A stretch of 64,000 bases of DNA, from assembly GCF_000620085.1 (NCBI RefSeq), contig NZ_JHVJ01000004.1, positions 295,422 to 359,421 on the forward strand, given 5' to 3'. Positions 27,183 to 36,227 of the stretch are shown here, one piece after another. The stretch comes from Marinobacterium jannaschii DSM 6295. GTDB taxonomy: Bacteria; Pseudomonadota; Gammaproteobacteria; Pseudomonadales; Balneatricaceae. Made by a program: the position numbers and the translations under genes. Each line of letters opens with the position of its first letter. The first letter of the stretch is position 1. Under the pieces are notes generated by a model, which saw only the letters and a list, made by a program, of their open reading frames with translations, made no database searches and had not been told where the DNA came from.

Positions 27183-27331
27183 CCGGAGTTATTGTGGCCG
27201 CTATCCCGGCTGAAGGCCGAGCTGACTATGGGCTGGGGCTGGCGTAAGGCGGCCGATTTGTTTCTCAGGCCCATCAGCCAGAAAAACAGGATGATTGTCG
27301 AAGCAATCAGAATGAAGACTTCCGTCGTCAT
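27179..27331 (-). CDS. Possible small single-pass membrane protein (50 aa)
   Basis: Frame of 50 codons plus stop, starting ATG 27331. The protein starts MTTEVFILIASTIILFFWLM, giving one clear membrane helix at about 4-22. A short polar tail follows that contains QPQPIV and ends HNNSG. The ribosome site is weak (GGAA). It overlaps the end of parA by four bases in convergent orientation, and hpt starts upstream on the same strand. I do not recognise the family. Support is the hydrophobic helix with an immediate basic stop-transfer (LRNK), not conservation. Confidence 0.4.
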   Translation of the reverse strand: MTTEVFILIASTIILFFWLMGLRNKSAALRQPQPIVSSAFSRDSGHNNSG

Positions 27332-27403
27332 GAGGGTTCCGGATTGGTTATTTTCTTCGATTCTATCCTGAGGCGGGAATCAGGCAATAGAGAATAATTC
27401 ATG

Positions 27404-27430
27404 AAAAAGCGGAGCCAGGCTCCGCTTTTT
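27404..27430. terminator. hpt terminator
   Basis: 13-bp perfect arms 27404-27416 and 27418-27430 (AAAAAGCGGAGCC and its complement). T-runs occur in both directions. Confidence 0.85.
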
Positions 27431-27438
27431 AGTGTCTC

Positions 27439-27999
27439 TTACAGGCCCTTGACGGCATAGATGCCCGGGGCGTTACGCCAGTAGCCTTTGTAGTCCATGC
27501 CGTAGCCGAAGATATAACGGTCTTCGATATAGATGCCGACGTAATCCGCTTTAAGATCAGGGCGGGCTTTGCGGTCGTGAACCTTATCGACCAGTACCGC
27601 GATACGAACCTCTTTGGCGCCTTCGCGCTTACAGAAATCGATGATCTCTGCCAGAGTGTGGCCCTCGTCAAGGATGTCATCAACGATCAGGACGACGCGG
27701 TCTTTGAAATCGATATGTGGACGTACTTTCCATTCCAGCTCATGGCCGGAAGTACTGTTGCGGTAGCGGGTCGCGTGCATGTAACCGGCTTCCAGTGGGA
27801 AGTCCATCTCGGTCAGCAGCTTGCCGCCGATCACCAGGCCGCCATTCATAATCGAGAATACTACCGGATCCTGATCCGCCAGGTCAGCGGTGATGGCTTC
27901 GCCCATCTTTGTGATGGCTGCTTCAACTTCGGCTTCGCTGTGCAACAGGTCTGCTTCCGCATATACCTGTTTGATATGTTCCAGATCGGTGTTTGACAT
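27439..27999 (-). CDS. hpt: Hypoxanthine(-guanine) phosphoribosyltransferase
   Basis: 186-residue purine salvage enzyme. The PRPP-binding loop VVLIVDDILDEGHTLAEI is at residues 102-119, and the MNGGLVIGGK stretch is at 51-60. It converts hypoxanthine, and possibly guanine, to the nucleotide. It resembles the Pseudomonas-type hypoxanthine-guanine enzymes rather than E. coli Hpt. It is divergent from upp-uraA, grouping purine and pyrimidine salvage at one locus. Confidence 0.92.
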   Translation of the reverse strand: MSNTDLEHIKQVYAEADLLHSEAEVEAAITKMGEAITADLADQDPVVFSIMNGGLVIGGKLLTEMDFPLEAGYMHATRYRNSTSGHELEWKVRPHIDFKDRVVLIVDDILDEGHTLAEIIDFCKREGAKEVRIAVLVDKVHDRKARPDLKADYVGIYIEDRYIFGYGMDYKGYWRNAPGIYAVKGL

Positions 28000-28432
28000 G
28001 CTTCGTTGCTTACTTTGTTAATGCTTTCTTTAGCCCCGGGTGATAAGACACTGACCGGAGCGGGCTGCCTGACGGGATATGCCAGAACTGAAATAGTAGT
28101 GTAATTTCAGGGGCAGCGGCTTAAAGGGCGCAAACGATAAAGGGGATCGTGTTTAAGAGCAAGTGTTTGCTCACCTTTTTGATGACAAAGATCATCATGT
28201 CCGTTAACCTTGGCGGTTTTTATCTACCGTATAGGTAGCAAAGCTACGCCCATTCGCTGGCTCTCTTCGCCGACAACGATTCCGGATGCTTTCTGCGGCC
28301 AAAACTGGGGTACTGATGTGCTTCAGGTGTTGTGCTGTCTGATCTCCCGGGTCTGGAGGTTAGGGGCCGTGGTGGCTGCGTCTGCTTTGTTCTGAAGTAA
28401 ATTTATCCGCAGTGCCTGGTTTGAGGTTTGAA
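28000..28432. other. Divergent regulatory region hpt/upp, no gene seen
   Basis: 433 bases without a convincing open frame. A short inverted repeat CTACC-N5-GGTAG (28224-28238) and the upp ribosome site TTGAGGTTTGAA are present. I do not recognise a purine or pyrimidine riboswitch. Confidence 0.5.
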
Positions 28433-29059
28433 ATGAGCGTCCACGAGATTAAACATCCCCTCGTACAACACAAAATCGGTCTGATGCGTGCAGCTAAAAT
28501 GAGCACGCGCAGTTTTCGCCAGCTGGCAGCAGAAGTTGGCTGCCTGCTGACCTACGAAGCCACCAAGGATCTGGAGGTCGAGGATTACGAGTTAAAAGGA
28601 TGGAATGGTCCTGTTACCGCACAGCGTATCAAGGGTAAGAAGATCACTGTCGTACCGATCCTGCGGGCTGGCCTGGGTATGCTGGATGGCGTACTGGAGC
28701 TGGTGCCGACGGCGCGTATCAGCGTGGTAGGTCTGTACCGTGATGAAGAGACTCTGGAGCCGGTTGCCTACTTTGAGAAGCTGGCAAACGATATCGACGA
28801 CCGTATGTCGCTGATTATCGATCCGATGCTGGCGACCGGCGGATCTATGATCGCCACGATTGATATGCTGAAGAAAGCCGGCTGCACCAGCATCCGCGCA
28901 CTGGTGCTGGTGGCGGCTCCTGAGGGGATTGCGAAGGTACAGGAAGCTCATCCGGATGTGGATCTGTACACCGCTGCGGTGGATAGCCACCTGAACGAGA
29001 AAGGCTACATCATCCCGGGACTGGGAGATGCTGGCGATAAGATCTTCGGCACTAAATAA
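28433..29059 (+). CDS. upp: Uracil phosphoribosyltransferase
   Basis: 208 residues from the ATG at 28433, behind TTGAGG; an upstream GTG would add seven residues. It salvages uracil to UMP. The PRPP site [13 protein letters not shown] is at 128-139, and the C-terminal [16 protein letters not shown] is the uracil-binding signature. It is cotranscribed with uraA 12 bases downstream. Confidence 0.98.
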   Translation: MSVHEIKHPLVQHKIGLMRAAKMSTRSFRQLAAEVGCLLTYEATKDLEVEDYELKGWNGPVTAQRIKGKKITVVPILRAGLGMLDGVLELVPTARISVVGLYRDEETLEPVAYFEKLANDIDDRMSLIIDPMLATGGSMIATIDMLKKAGCTSIRALVLVAAPEGIAKVQEAHPDVDLYTAAVDSHLNEKGYIIPGLGDAGDKIFGTK

Positions 29060-29071
29060 GAGTAGCTATCC

Positions 29072-30361
29072 ATGAGTGATTCCTCACAGAACAGCTGGCG
29101 CACCGTGCTGGCCGGCTCACAGATGCTGTTTGTGGCATTTGGTGCGCTGGTGCTGATGCCGCTGCTGACCGGACTTGATCCCAGCGTAGCGCTGTTCACC
29201 GCCGGTATCGGCACCTTGTTGTTCCAGTTTGTAACCCAGCGCACTGTACCGGTGTTTCTGGCATCCTCCTTCGTCTTCATCGCACCGATCAGCTACAGCA
29301 CCCAGACCTGGGGCGTACCTGCGACGATGGGCGCTCTGTTTGTCGCCGGTGTGGTGTATATGGTGCTGGCCGCCATCGTGAAAGTACGTGGCTCAGGCTT
29401 CCTGCATCGTATTATGCCGCCGGTCGTAACGGGTCCTGTAATCATGGTGATTGGCCTGGGTCTGGCGCCGATTGCGGTGAACATGGCGATGGGTAAGACC
29501 GGTGATGGCGCTATTGAGCTGTTCCCATATAAAGACGCGATGATCGTCTCCATGATCGCGCTGCTGACCACGCTGCTGGTTGCGACGCTGGCGAAGGGGA
29601 TCTTCCGCCTGGTGCCGATTCTGGCCGGTGTACTGGTCGGTTACGCTGCGGCCTATACCATGGGTATGGTTGATCTGGCTAAAGCTGCTGAGGCGCCACT
29701 GATTGCGGTACCGAACTTCGTCTTCCCTGAGTTTAACCTGGCGGCAATCCTGTTCATGATACCGGTGGCAATTGCGCCGGCGATCGAACACGTGGGTGAT
29801 ATTCTGGCGATCAGCAATGTCACCGGTAAGGACTATCTGAAGAAGCCGGGACTGCATCGCACCCTGTTTGGTGACGGTATTGCGACCTCCGCCGCATCAC
29901 TGTTCGGCGGGCCGCCAAACACCACTTACTCGGAAGTAACCGGTGCTGTGATGCTGACCCGTTCCTTCAACCCGATGATTATGGTTTGGGCAGCCGTCTT
30001 CGCTATCCTGCTGGCGTTTGTCGCAAAGTTCGGCATCCTGCTGCAGACCATTCCGGCGCCGGTAATGGGCGGTATCCTGATCCTGCTGTTTGGTTCTATC
30101 GCTGCAGTTGGCATGAATACCCTGGTGAAAGCGCGTGTCGATATGGCACAGCAGCGTAACCTGGTCATCGTTTCCACCACTCTGGTATTCGGTATCGGTG
30201 GTATGGCAATCGGTGCCGGCGACCTCAACCTGCAGGGCGTCAGCCTGTGCGGTATCGTGGCTATCGTGCTGAACCTGGTGCTGCCACAGGCAGATGCCAG
30301 TGAAGACCTGGCCAGCGAGAAAGCGGTGGTCGAAGATCTGGTCGATCATGGCCGCAGCTGA
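29072..30361 (+). CDS. uraA: Uracil permease (NCS2 family)
   Basis: 429-residue inner-membrane transporter with about 12-14 helices. NCS2 signatures include the VGDILAISNVTGKDY region (the glutamate-bearing IEHVGD) and the TSAASLFGGPPNTTYSEVTG region. It likely imports uracil with protons and feeds the upp product. A terminator follows at 30386-30411. Another NCS2 substrate is possible, but the upp neighbour supports uracil. Confidence 0.93.
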   Translation: MSDSSQNSWRTVLAGSQMLFVAFGALVLMPLLTGLDPSVALFTAGIGTLLFQFVTQRTVPVFLASSFVFIAPISYSTQTWGVPATMGALFVAGVVYMVLAAIVKVRGSGFLHRIMPPVVTGPVIMVIGLGLAPIAVNMAMGKTGDGAIELFPYKDAMIVSMIALLTTLLVATLAKGIFRLVPILAGVLVGYAAAYTMGMVDLAKAAEAPLIAVPNFVFPEFNLAAILFMIPVAIAPAIEHVGDILAISNVTGKDYLKKPGLHRTLFGDGIATSAASLFGGPPNTTYSEVTGAVMLTRSFNPMIMVWAAVFAILLAFVAKFGILLQTIPAPVMGGILILLFGSIAAVGMNTLVKARVDMAQQRNLVIVSTTLVFGIGGMAIGAGDLNLQGVSLCGIVAIVLNLVLPQADASEDLASEKAVVEDLVDHGRS

Positions 30362-30385
30362 TACAGCACTGTAAAAGCATCAAAC

Positions 30386-30411
30386 AACGCCCGGCCTTAC
30401 AGCCGGGCGTT
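30386..30411. terminator. uraA terminator
   Basis: 10-bp arms AACGCCCGGC (30386-30395) and its complement (30402-30411) with a 6-base loop and TTTTTGTTT after it. Confidence 0.85.
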
Positions 30412-30417
30412 TTTGTT

Positions 30418-32184
30418 TCAGGACTCAGAGCTGATCGCGTCGATCCGGCGTGCCTGCTGCTGTAACAGATACATGGAGCGGTAGATACCGTTGTCCATTG
30501 CCATCAGTTGCTGATGGTTGCCACGCTCGGCGATCTCGCCATGACTGAGCAGCAGGATCTGATCGGCCTCTTTAATGGTGGAAAGGCGGTGGGCGACGAT
30601 GATCAGCGTGACCTTGCCGCGCAGCTCATGCAGCGCCCGCTGTACCACCTGTTCTGTTTCACTGTCCACATTGGCGGTCGCCTCATCCAGTAACAGTATG
30701 CGTGGGGAGGCAGCCAGTGCCCGGGCGATCACCAGCTGCTGGCGCTGGCCGGTGGAGAGACGGGTGCCGCGTTCACCCAGTTCAGTGTCATAACCCAGCG
30801 GCAGCTGGCTGATCATCTGGTGCAGGTGGGCCTGCTGTGCCGCGGTTTCGATCGCCTGCCGGGAGAGGCCGCGCCCCATATCGATGTTTTCGGCAATACT
30901 GCCGGCAATAATAAAGGGCTCCTGCGGGATCAGGCCTATACCGTGACGCAGGTTGTCGTGGCTGAACTGCGGCAGAGGTTGCCGGTCGATCATAATCTGC
31001 CCCTGAGCGGCCTGATAGAAGTTGAGTAACAGGCTCAGCAGGGTGCTCTTACCGCTGCCGGTATGGCCTGCGATGGCGTAGAACTCTCCGGGCCTGATCG
31101 CAAAACTGATTCCCTTCAGCACCGGCTTATCTGCCTGGTAGGCAAAGTGCAGGTCGCTGACATCGATTGCTCCCTGACGGACGCGGGCATCGCTGGATTG
31201 CCAGCCTTGCGGCGCTTCGTCCAGCAGGTCATTAACCCGTTCCCCGGCCACCATCGCCTGCTGATAGAGGTTAAAACGCTGGGTGACCTCGGCCAGAGGC
31301 TCGGTAAAGCGGCCGAGAAAGTTCAGGAACGCATAGAGTACCCCGACCTCAGCCACGCCTTCGACCATCTGCAGGCCGAATACCCAGACGATGGCCAGCA
31401 GCACCAGAATGCTGAGCAGGTCTATCGCCGGACGCAGCAGCGCGGCGCTGACCCGGATTGTCTGCATCCGGGCACCGTAGTAGCGGTCATTGACCTGGTC
31501 GAACTGGCGGCTGAAACGCGCTTGCTGGTTACTGGCCTGCAGTACAGACATGCCGGCGATCGACTCACTGAGGTTGGCGTTAATTTCAGAGCGCAGCTGG
31601 CGCGCCTGCTGTACCGCTTTACCGCTGAATTTTTCGTAGAAGAAGATCACACCAAACACCGTAGGGATCAGCAGCAGGGCAGCCAGCATCAGCTGCAGAT
31701 CCAGCAGCGCCATGGCGACCAGAATCCCGACCAGCAGGAAAAGGTTGCCCATCACTACCGACAGGAACTGGACATAGAGATCCTTGATCGCTTCGGTATC
31801 GTTGGTAATCCGGCTGACCAGCTTTCCGGTCAGGGCGCGGTCGAAGTAGGCCATCGGGAGTTTCAGCACATGGGCGAATACCCGCTGGCGGATATCCTGC
31901 ACTGCATCCAGCGCCATCTCAGTGAACTTCAGCGTTTGCTGGTAACGCAGCCATGCCGCAGCAATCTGGGTAAAGAGGTAGGCAGCCAGTAATATTGCCA
32001 GTGCGGTCAGGTCGAATTTCTTGGGCAGCAGGTAGTCGTCGATAAACACCTTAGCCAGTATCGGCCCTGCCACATCGGCCAGCGTCGCCAGCAGTAACAG
32101 GGCGGATGCTTTAATCAGCAGCGGCTTGTCGCGGTAGATATATCGGCTGAGCAGGCGGAAAGCGCCGCGTTGTTCAGATCTCAT
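30418..32184 (-). CDS. ABC exporter half-transporter, MdlB-like
   Basis: 588 residues from the ATG at 32184 (MRSEQRGAFRLLSRY). A longer open frame exists upstream, but it would run deep into the partner gene. A six-helix membrane domain occupies about 1-310. The ATP-binding domain has Walker A GHTGSGKSTLLSLLL, the ABC signature near RLSTGQRQQLVIARAL and Walker B ILLLDEATANVD. It overlaps the end of the partner ATPase by 11 bases, so the two probably form a heterodimeric exporter of the MdlAB/SmdAB kind. Cargo unknown. Confidence 0.88.
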   Translation of the reverse strand: MRSEQRGAFRLLSRYIYRDKPLLIKASALLLLATLADVAGPILAKVFIDDYLLPKKFDLTALAILLAAYLFTQIAAAWLRYQQTLKFTEMALDAVQDIRQRVFAHVLKLPMAYFDRALTGKLVSRITNDTEAIKDLYVQFLSVVMGNLFLLVGILVAMALLDLQLMLAALLLIPTVFGVIFFYEKFSGKAVQQARQLRSEINANLSESIAGMSVLQASNQQARFSRQFDQVNDRYYGARMQTIRVSAALLRPAIDLLSILVLLAIVWVFGLQMVEGVAEVGVLYAFLNFLGRFTEPLAEVTQRFNLYQQAMVAGERVNDLLDEAPQGWQSSDARVRQGAIDVSDLHFAYQADKPVLKGISFAIRPGEFYAIAGHTGSGKSTLLSLLLNFYQAAQGQIMIDRQPLPQFSHDNLRHGIGLIPQEPFIIAGSIAENIDMGRGLSRQAIETAAQQAHLHQMISQLPLGYDTELGERGTRLSTGQRQQLVIARALAASPRILLLDEATANVDSETEQVVQRALHELRGKVTLIIVAHRLSTIKEADQILLLSHGEIAERGNHQQLMAMDNGIYRSMYLLQQQARRIDAISSES

Positions 32185-33916
32185 TGAGGCTGGCCTCCAT
32201 CTGCTGGTAGGTCCACATGCGGCTATACCAGCCATCCTGTTGCAGCAGTTCAGCGTGCTGGCCGCGTTCGCTGACATGGCCGTGATTCAGCACCAGTATC
32301 TCGTCGGCATGCTCCACCGATGAGAGGCGGTGACTGATAATAATGGCGGACTGCTCCTGCAGTTCGGTCTGCAGGTAGCCCAGTATCCGCTGTTCGGTAT
32401 GCACATCGACCGCCGAGAGGGCATCGTCCAGCACCAGGATTGGTGCTTCGCAGAGCAGGGCGCGGGCGATCGTCAGGCGCTGGCGCTGGCCGCCGGAGAG
32501 GGTCAGGCCGCGTTCGCCTACCAGAGTGTCGTAACCGTCAGGGAAACGGCGGATATCCTCATCCAGCGCGGCGATACGTGCGGCCTGGCGGACCTGTTCC
32601 CTGCTGGCATCGGGACGTCCAAGGGCGATATTGTCGGCGATACTGATGCTGAACAGGAAACCGTCCTGAGGTACGCTGGCAAAGCTTGATCTGAGCTGAT
32701 CCAGCGCCAGCTCCTGCAGCGGCAGCTCGCCAAGCTGAATCAGGCCCGGAGCGGCCTCCCATTGCCGCATCAGCAGCGCGGCCAGGGTGGTCTTCCCCGC
32801 GCCGGTTGGCCCGACGATCCCCAGTACCTTGCCCCGAGGCAGGTTGAAACTGACCTGCTGCAGCACCGGCTGCTCAGGGTTATTGGGGTAGGCAAAGCTC
32901 AGGTTCCTCACCTGCAGCCCGGCATTCAGTGGCGGGCGCTGTCCGCTGTCGGGAATCGAGTCGGGCTCATTCAGCAGGGCATCGACCCGGTTAAAGGCGG
33001 CGCTGCCGCGTTCGACAATATTCATCAGCCAGCCGAATGCCCACATCGGCCAGATCAGCTGGCCCATATAGATGGTAAAGCTGGTGAGCTGGCCCACGCT
33101 CAGCTCAGCTATCCAGATCAGGTAGCCGCCATAGCCCAGCGTCAGTAGCAGGGCACCGGTGAGGGCGAGGTAGATGACCGGTTCAAACATCGCCTCACTG
33201 CGCGAGACCTGATAGTTGCTGTGTGCGGCCTTGGCTGCGATGGTATTGAACAGTGCGCTTTCTGCTTCTTCGCGCCCCATTGCCTTGATCAGACGGATGC
33301 CGGAGAGGGCTTCCTGGGTTTTATCGTTCAGCTCTGAAAAGCGCTCCAGTGACTGATGGAAGTGCTGGTGCACGGCGATGGATATCCGGTAGAAACCATA
33401 ACCCATCAGCGGAAAAGGGATCAGCGCCACCAGAGTCAGGCGCCAGTCGATCAGGCTGAACATCATGATCAGCACCAGAATAAAGGTCAGCAGGCCGTCA
33501 AAGCCCGACAACACGCCTTCCCCTGCCGCCAGCTCGACCGCATCGATATCATTGGTGGCGCGGGCCATCAGGTCGCCGGTGCCGTGCTGGCTGAAAAATG
33601 CCGGGCCAAGCCGGGTCAGGCGCTGGTAGAAGCGCTGACGCAGCAGGCCGCCAAGGCGATAGGAGGTGCCAAACAGGATCAGGCGCCAGCCGAAGCGCAG
33701 CAGGTAGATCAGCAGCCCCATTCCCAGCAGGGCCAGCAGCTGCAACTTGACTTCGGTAGTAAAATCGCTGGCTGCGATCATCTTGTCGATACTGTTACCG
33801 ACCAGCCAGGGCACGGCAGTATTGAGCAGGGCCACCCCTGCCAGCATCGTCATCGCCAGCAGGTAGGTGCGCCAGTGGGCTTTAAAAAACCAGCTAAGGT
33901 GCCGAAACAGAGCCAT
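32174..33916 (-). CDS. ABC exporter half-transporter, MdlA-like
   Basis: 580 residues: a membrane domain of six helices, then a nucleotide-binding domain with Walker A GPTGAGKTTLAALLM, the signature LTLSGGQRQRLTIARAL and Walker B PILVLDDALSAVD. The Asp in place of Glu after Walker B makes this the likely degenerate site, as in heterodimeric exporters (family knowledge). It precedes and overlaps the MdlB-like gene. Transcribed divergently from recQ. Confidence 0.88.
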   Translation of the reverse strand: MALFRHLSWFFKAHWRTYLLAMTMLAGVALLNTAVPWLVGNSIDKMIAASDFTTEVKLQLLALLGMGLLIYLLRFGWRLILFGTSYRLGGLLRQRFYQRLTRLGPAFFSQHGTGDLMARATNDIDAVELAAGEGVLSGFDGLLTFILVLIMMFSLIDWRLTLVALIPFPLMGYGFYRISIAVHQHFHQSLERFSELNDKTQEALSGIRLIKAMGREEAESALFNTIAAKAAHSNYQVSRSEAMFEPVIYLALTGALLLTLGYGGYLIWIAELSVGQLTSFTIYMGQLIWPMWAFGWLMNIVERGSAAFNRVDALLNEPDSIPDSGQRPPLNAGLQVRNLSFAYPNNPEQPVLQQVSFNLPRGKVLGIVGPTGAGKTTLAALLMRQWEAAPGLIQLGELPLQELALDQLRSSFASVPQDGFLFSISIADNIALGRPDASREQVRQAARIAALDEDIRRFPDGYDTLVGERGLTLSGGQRQRLTIARALLCEAPILVLDDALSAVDVHTEQRILGYLQTELQEQSAIIISHRLSSVEHADEILVLNHGHVSERGQHAELLQQDGWYSRMWTYQQMEASLNEI

Positions 33917-34084
33917 AAGATATTTGATCCTTCAATACCGATTCCCCTTTGTAGAGAATATCGGCCAACAACACAATTACTGTCGCTCTTGTGACCTGTA
34001 GCGGTCAGCGTTAGGGTAGGCGCCTCTGAGTCCATTTTGCCGCCACACGGAAAGTGGCGTTGCCATTTAGAGAGGGAAACGGCG

Positions 34085-36067
34085 ATGAATACCGAACTGA
34101 ATCAATCACTGCAACAAACCTTTGGCTTTGAGCAATTCCGGCCGGGACAGGCGGAGGCCGTCGGGCAGCTGCTGGCAGGCGACTCGACGCTGGCGATATT
34201 TCCCACCGGTTCGGGGAAGTCACTCTGCTACCAGTTTACGGCCCTGCAGTTGCCTCATCTGACGCTGGTGGTATCGCCTCTGCTGGCGCTGATGAAGGAT
34301 CAGCTGGAGTTTCTGGCAGCCAAGGGGATTGCGGCTGCCAGTATCGATTCCACCCTGAGTGCGGATCAGAGCCGCCAGGTGATGGATGATGTGCGCAGTG
34401 GTCGTATCAAGATTCTGATGGTATCGGTGGAGCGCTTCAAGAATGAGCGCTTCCGGCATTTTATCCAGTCCGTGCCGTTATCTATGCTGGTGGTTGATGA
34501 GGCGCACTGTATCTCGGAGTGGGGCCATAACTTCCGGCCCGATTACCTCAAGTTGCCGGACTACCGGCGTCAGTTAAATATACCGCTGGTACTGTTGCTG
34601 ACCGCCACGGCGACAAGGAAGGTGAAGCGGGATATGGCGGCGAAGTTTGCGATTGAGCCGCAGCATATAGTGCAGACCGGATTCTACCGGGCCAATCTGG
34701 ACCTGGCGGTGGTGCCGGTGTCGCTGGAAAACCGAGACCGGCGTCTGCTGGAGGAGGTGCGTCAGCGCCGGGGCGCCGGTATTGTCTATGTCACCCTGCA
34801 GAACAGTGCCGAGCGGGTGGCGGATTACCTATGTCAGCAGGGGGTTAATGCCCGCGCCTACCATGCCGGTTTCGATGATCCGACCCGGCAGCAGATTCAG
34901 TCTGACTTTATGGCGGGCAGGGTGGATGTGATTGTGGCCACCATCGCTTTCGGTATGGGGATCGACAAGTCGGATATCCGCTTTGTCATCCACTATGACC
35001 TGCCCAAGTCGATCGAGAACTACAGTCAGGAGATTGGCCGTGCCGGACGGGATGGTCGGCTCTCCCACTGCATGACACTGGCCAGCCTGGATGGGCTGAA
35101 TACGGTGGAAAACTTTGTCTATGGTGATACGCCGGAGCTGGACAGCATCGCCCGACTGCTACAAACCATCTCTTCGGAACAGCGTCCGGGTAACGAGCAG
35201 GGAGTGCCGGCCGGGCAGGGAGCTGCGGAGTGGGAGATGCAGCTGCTACCCCTGTCCAATGACTGTAATATCCGCCAGTTGCCGCTCAAGACGCTGATGG
35301 TACAGCTGGAGATGCGCGGCCTGATCCAGCCGCTTTACAGCTATTTTGCAGAATACCGCTACAAGTTTACCTCCTCGCGTGAAGCAGTGCTGGCGCGCTT
35401 CAGCGGTGAGCGCCAGGCATTCCTGGCGGCGCTGTTTGATGCCACCCGCTTTAAACGGGTCTGGGGGGAGCCGGACTTCGAGGTGCTGCAGCAGCACTAT
35501 CAGAGCGATCGTGGCCGGGTGATTACGGCGCTGGAGTTTCTGCAGCAAAGCGGCATGATCGAGCTGGAAAGCAAAAAGATGACCGAGGTCTACCGTGTTG
35601 ATCCGGTGCGGCTGGCCGATCCGGCGCTGGCCGGAGAGCTGCATCATTACTTTAAGGCGCGGGAACAGTCCGAAGTCAAACGGATCGCGGCGCTGGTGCG
35701 TTTTTTCGAGCTGGATCGCTGCCTGAGCCAGAATCTGGCGCGTTATTTTGATGACTCAGCGGTACCCGAACAGTGCGGTCACTGTTCTGTCTGCCGCGGA
35801 GAGGTCGCGCAGTTGCAGTACTCTTATCAGCCGCAATGGCCGGATGATGCCGAGATCCGTGCAGCGATAGAGCGCCTTTGTCAGCACCTGCAGGTTAAGA
35901 CAGGCCAATCCGTGAGCACTGAGAGTCAGTGCCGCTTTCTGGCGGGGATCAGCATCCCGCTGTTTAGCCGCAATAAGGTGCGTCAGCTGGCGGGGTTTGC
36001 GCTCTGCGAACAGCACCGCTATGAGGAGATCCGGCAGAAAGTCACAGAGTTAGGAAACCCGTCCTGA
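34085..36067 (+). CDS. RecQ-family ATP-dependent DNA helicase
   Basis: 660 residues from the ATG at 34085, with GAGAGGGAAA upstream; an in-frame ATG 16 codons earlier lacks this. Walker A is FPTGSGKS (39-46), and the DEAH box with the aromatic-rich loop is VVDEAHCISEWGHNFRP (136-152). The helicase C domain includes IGRAGRDGR. A zinc-binding set follows in EQCGHCSVCRGEV. I see no clear HRDC domain, and the C-terminus differs from E. coli RecQ. It is therefore best called RecQ-like rather than recQ itself. It acts in DNA repair or recombination. Confidence 0.88.
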   Translation: MNTELNQSLQQTFGFEQFRPGQAEAVGQLLAGDSTLAIFPTGSGKSLCYQFTALQLPHLTLVVSPLLALMKDQLEFLAAKGIAAASIDSTLSADQSRQVMDDVRSGRIKILMVSVERFKNERFRHFIQSVPLSMLVVDEAHCISEWGHNFRPDYLKLPDYRRQLNIPLVLLLTATATRKVKRDMAAKFAIEPQHIVQTGFYRANLDLAVVPVSLENRDRRLLEEVRQRRGAGIVYVTLQNSAERVADYLCQQGVNARAYHAGFDDPTRQQIQSDFMAGRVDVIVATIAFGMGIDKSDIRFVIHYDLPKSIENYSQEIGRAGRDGRLSHCMTLASLDGLNTVENFVYGDTPELDSIARLLQTISSEQRPGNEQGVPAGQGAAEWEMQLLPLSNDCNIRQLPLKTLMVQLEMRGLIQPLYSYFAEYRYKFTSSREAVLARFSGERQAFLAALFDATRFKRVWGEPDFEVLQQHYQSDRGRVITALEFLQQSGMIELESKKMTEVYRVDPVRLADPALAGELHHYFKAREQSEVKRIAALVRFFELDRCLSQNLARYFDDSAVPEQCGHCSVCRGEVAQLQYSYQPQWPDDAEIRAAIERLCQHLQVKTGQSVSTESQCRFLAGISIPLFSRNKVRQLAGFALCEQHRYEEIRQKVTELGNPS

Positions 36068-36227
36068 GCCTGGGTGTTTTGCTGAGAAAGTGATCTGGCT
36101 GGTATTCGCCGGGCTGGCGGGAATTAAAAGAAGGAGATCGCCAGGCGGCGTCCGCGACGATAAGCGAGTGCGGCGCTCCGGCGGACGCCCAGCCCGTGAG
36201 TGCAGGCTGTCCGTATAGCGGAGCAAC

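Noticed and set aside
28412..28432. Alternative GTG start for upp
   Set aside because: The ATG at 28433 follows a good ribosome site and gives the normal upp N-terminus.
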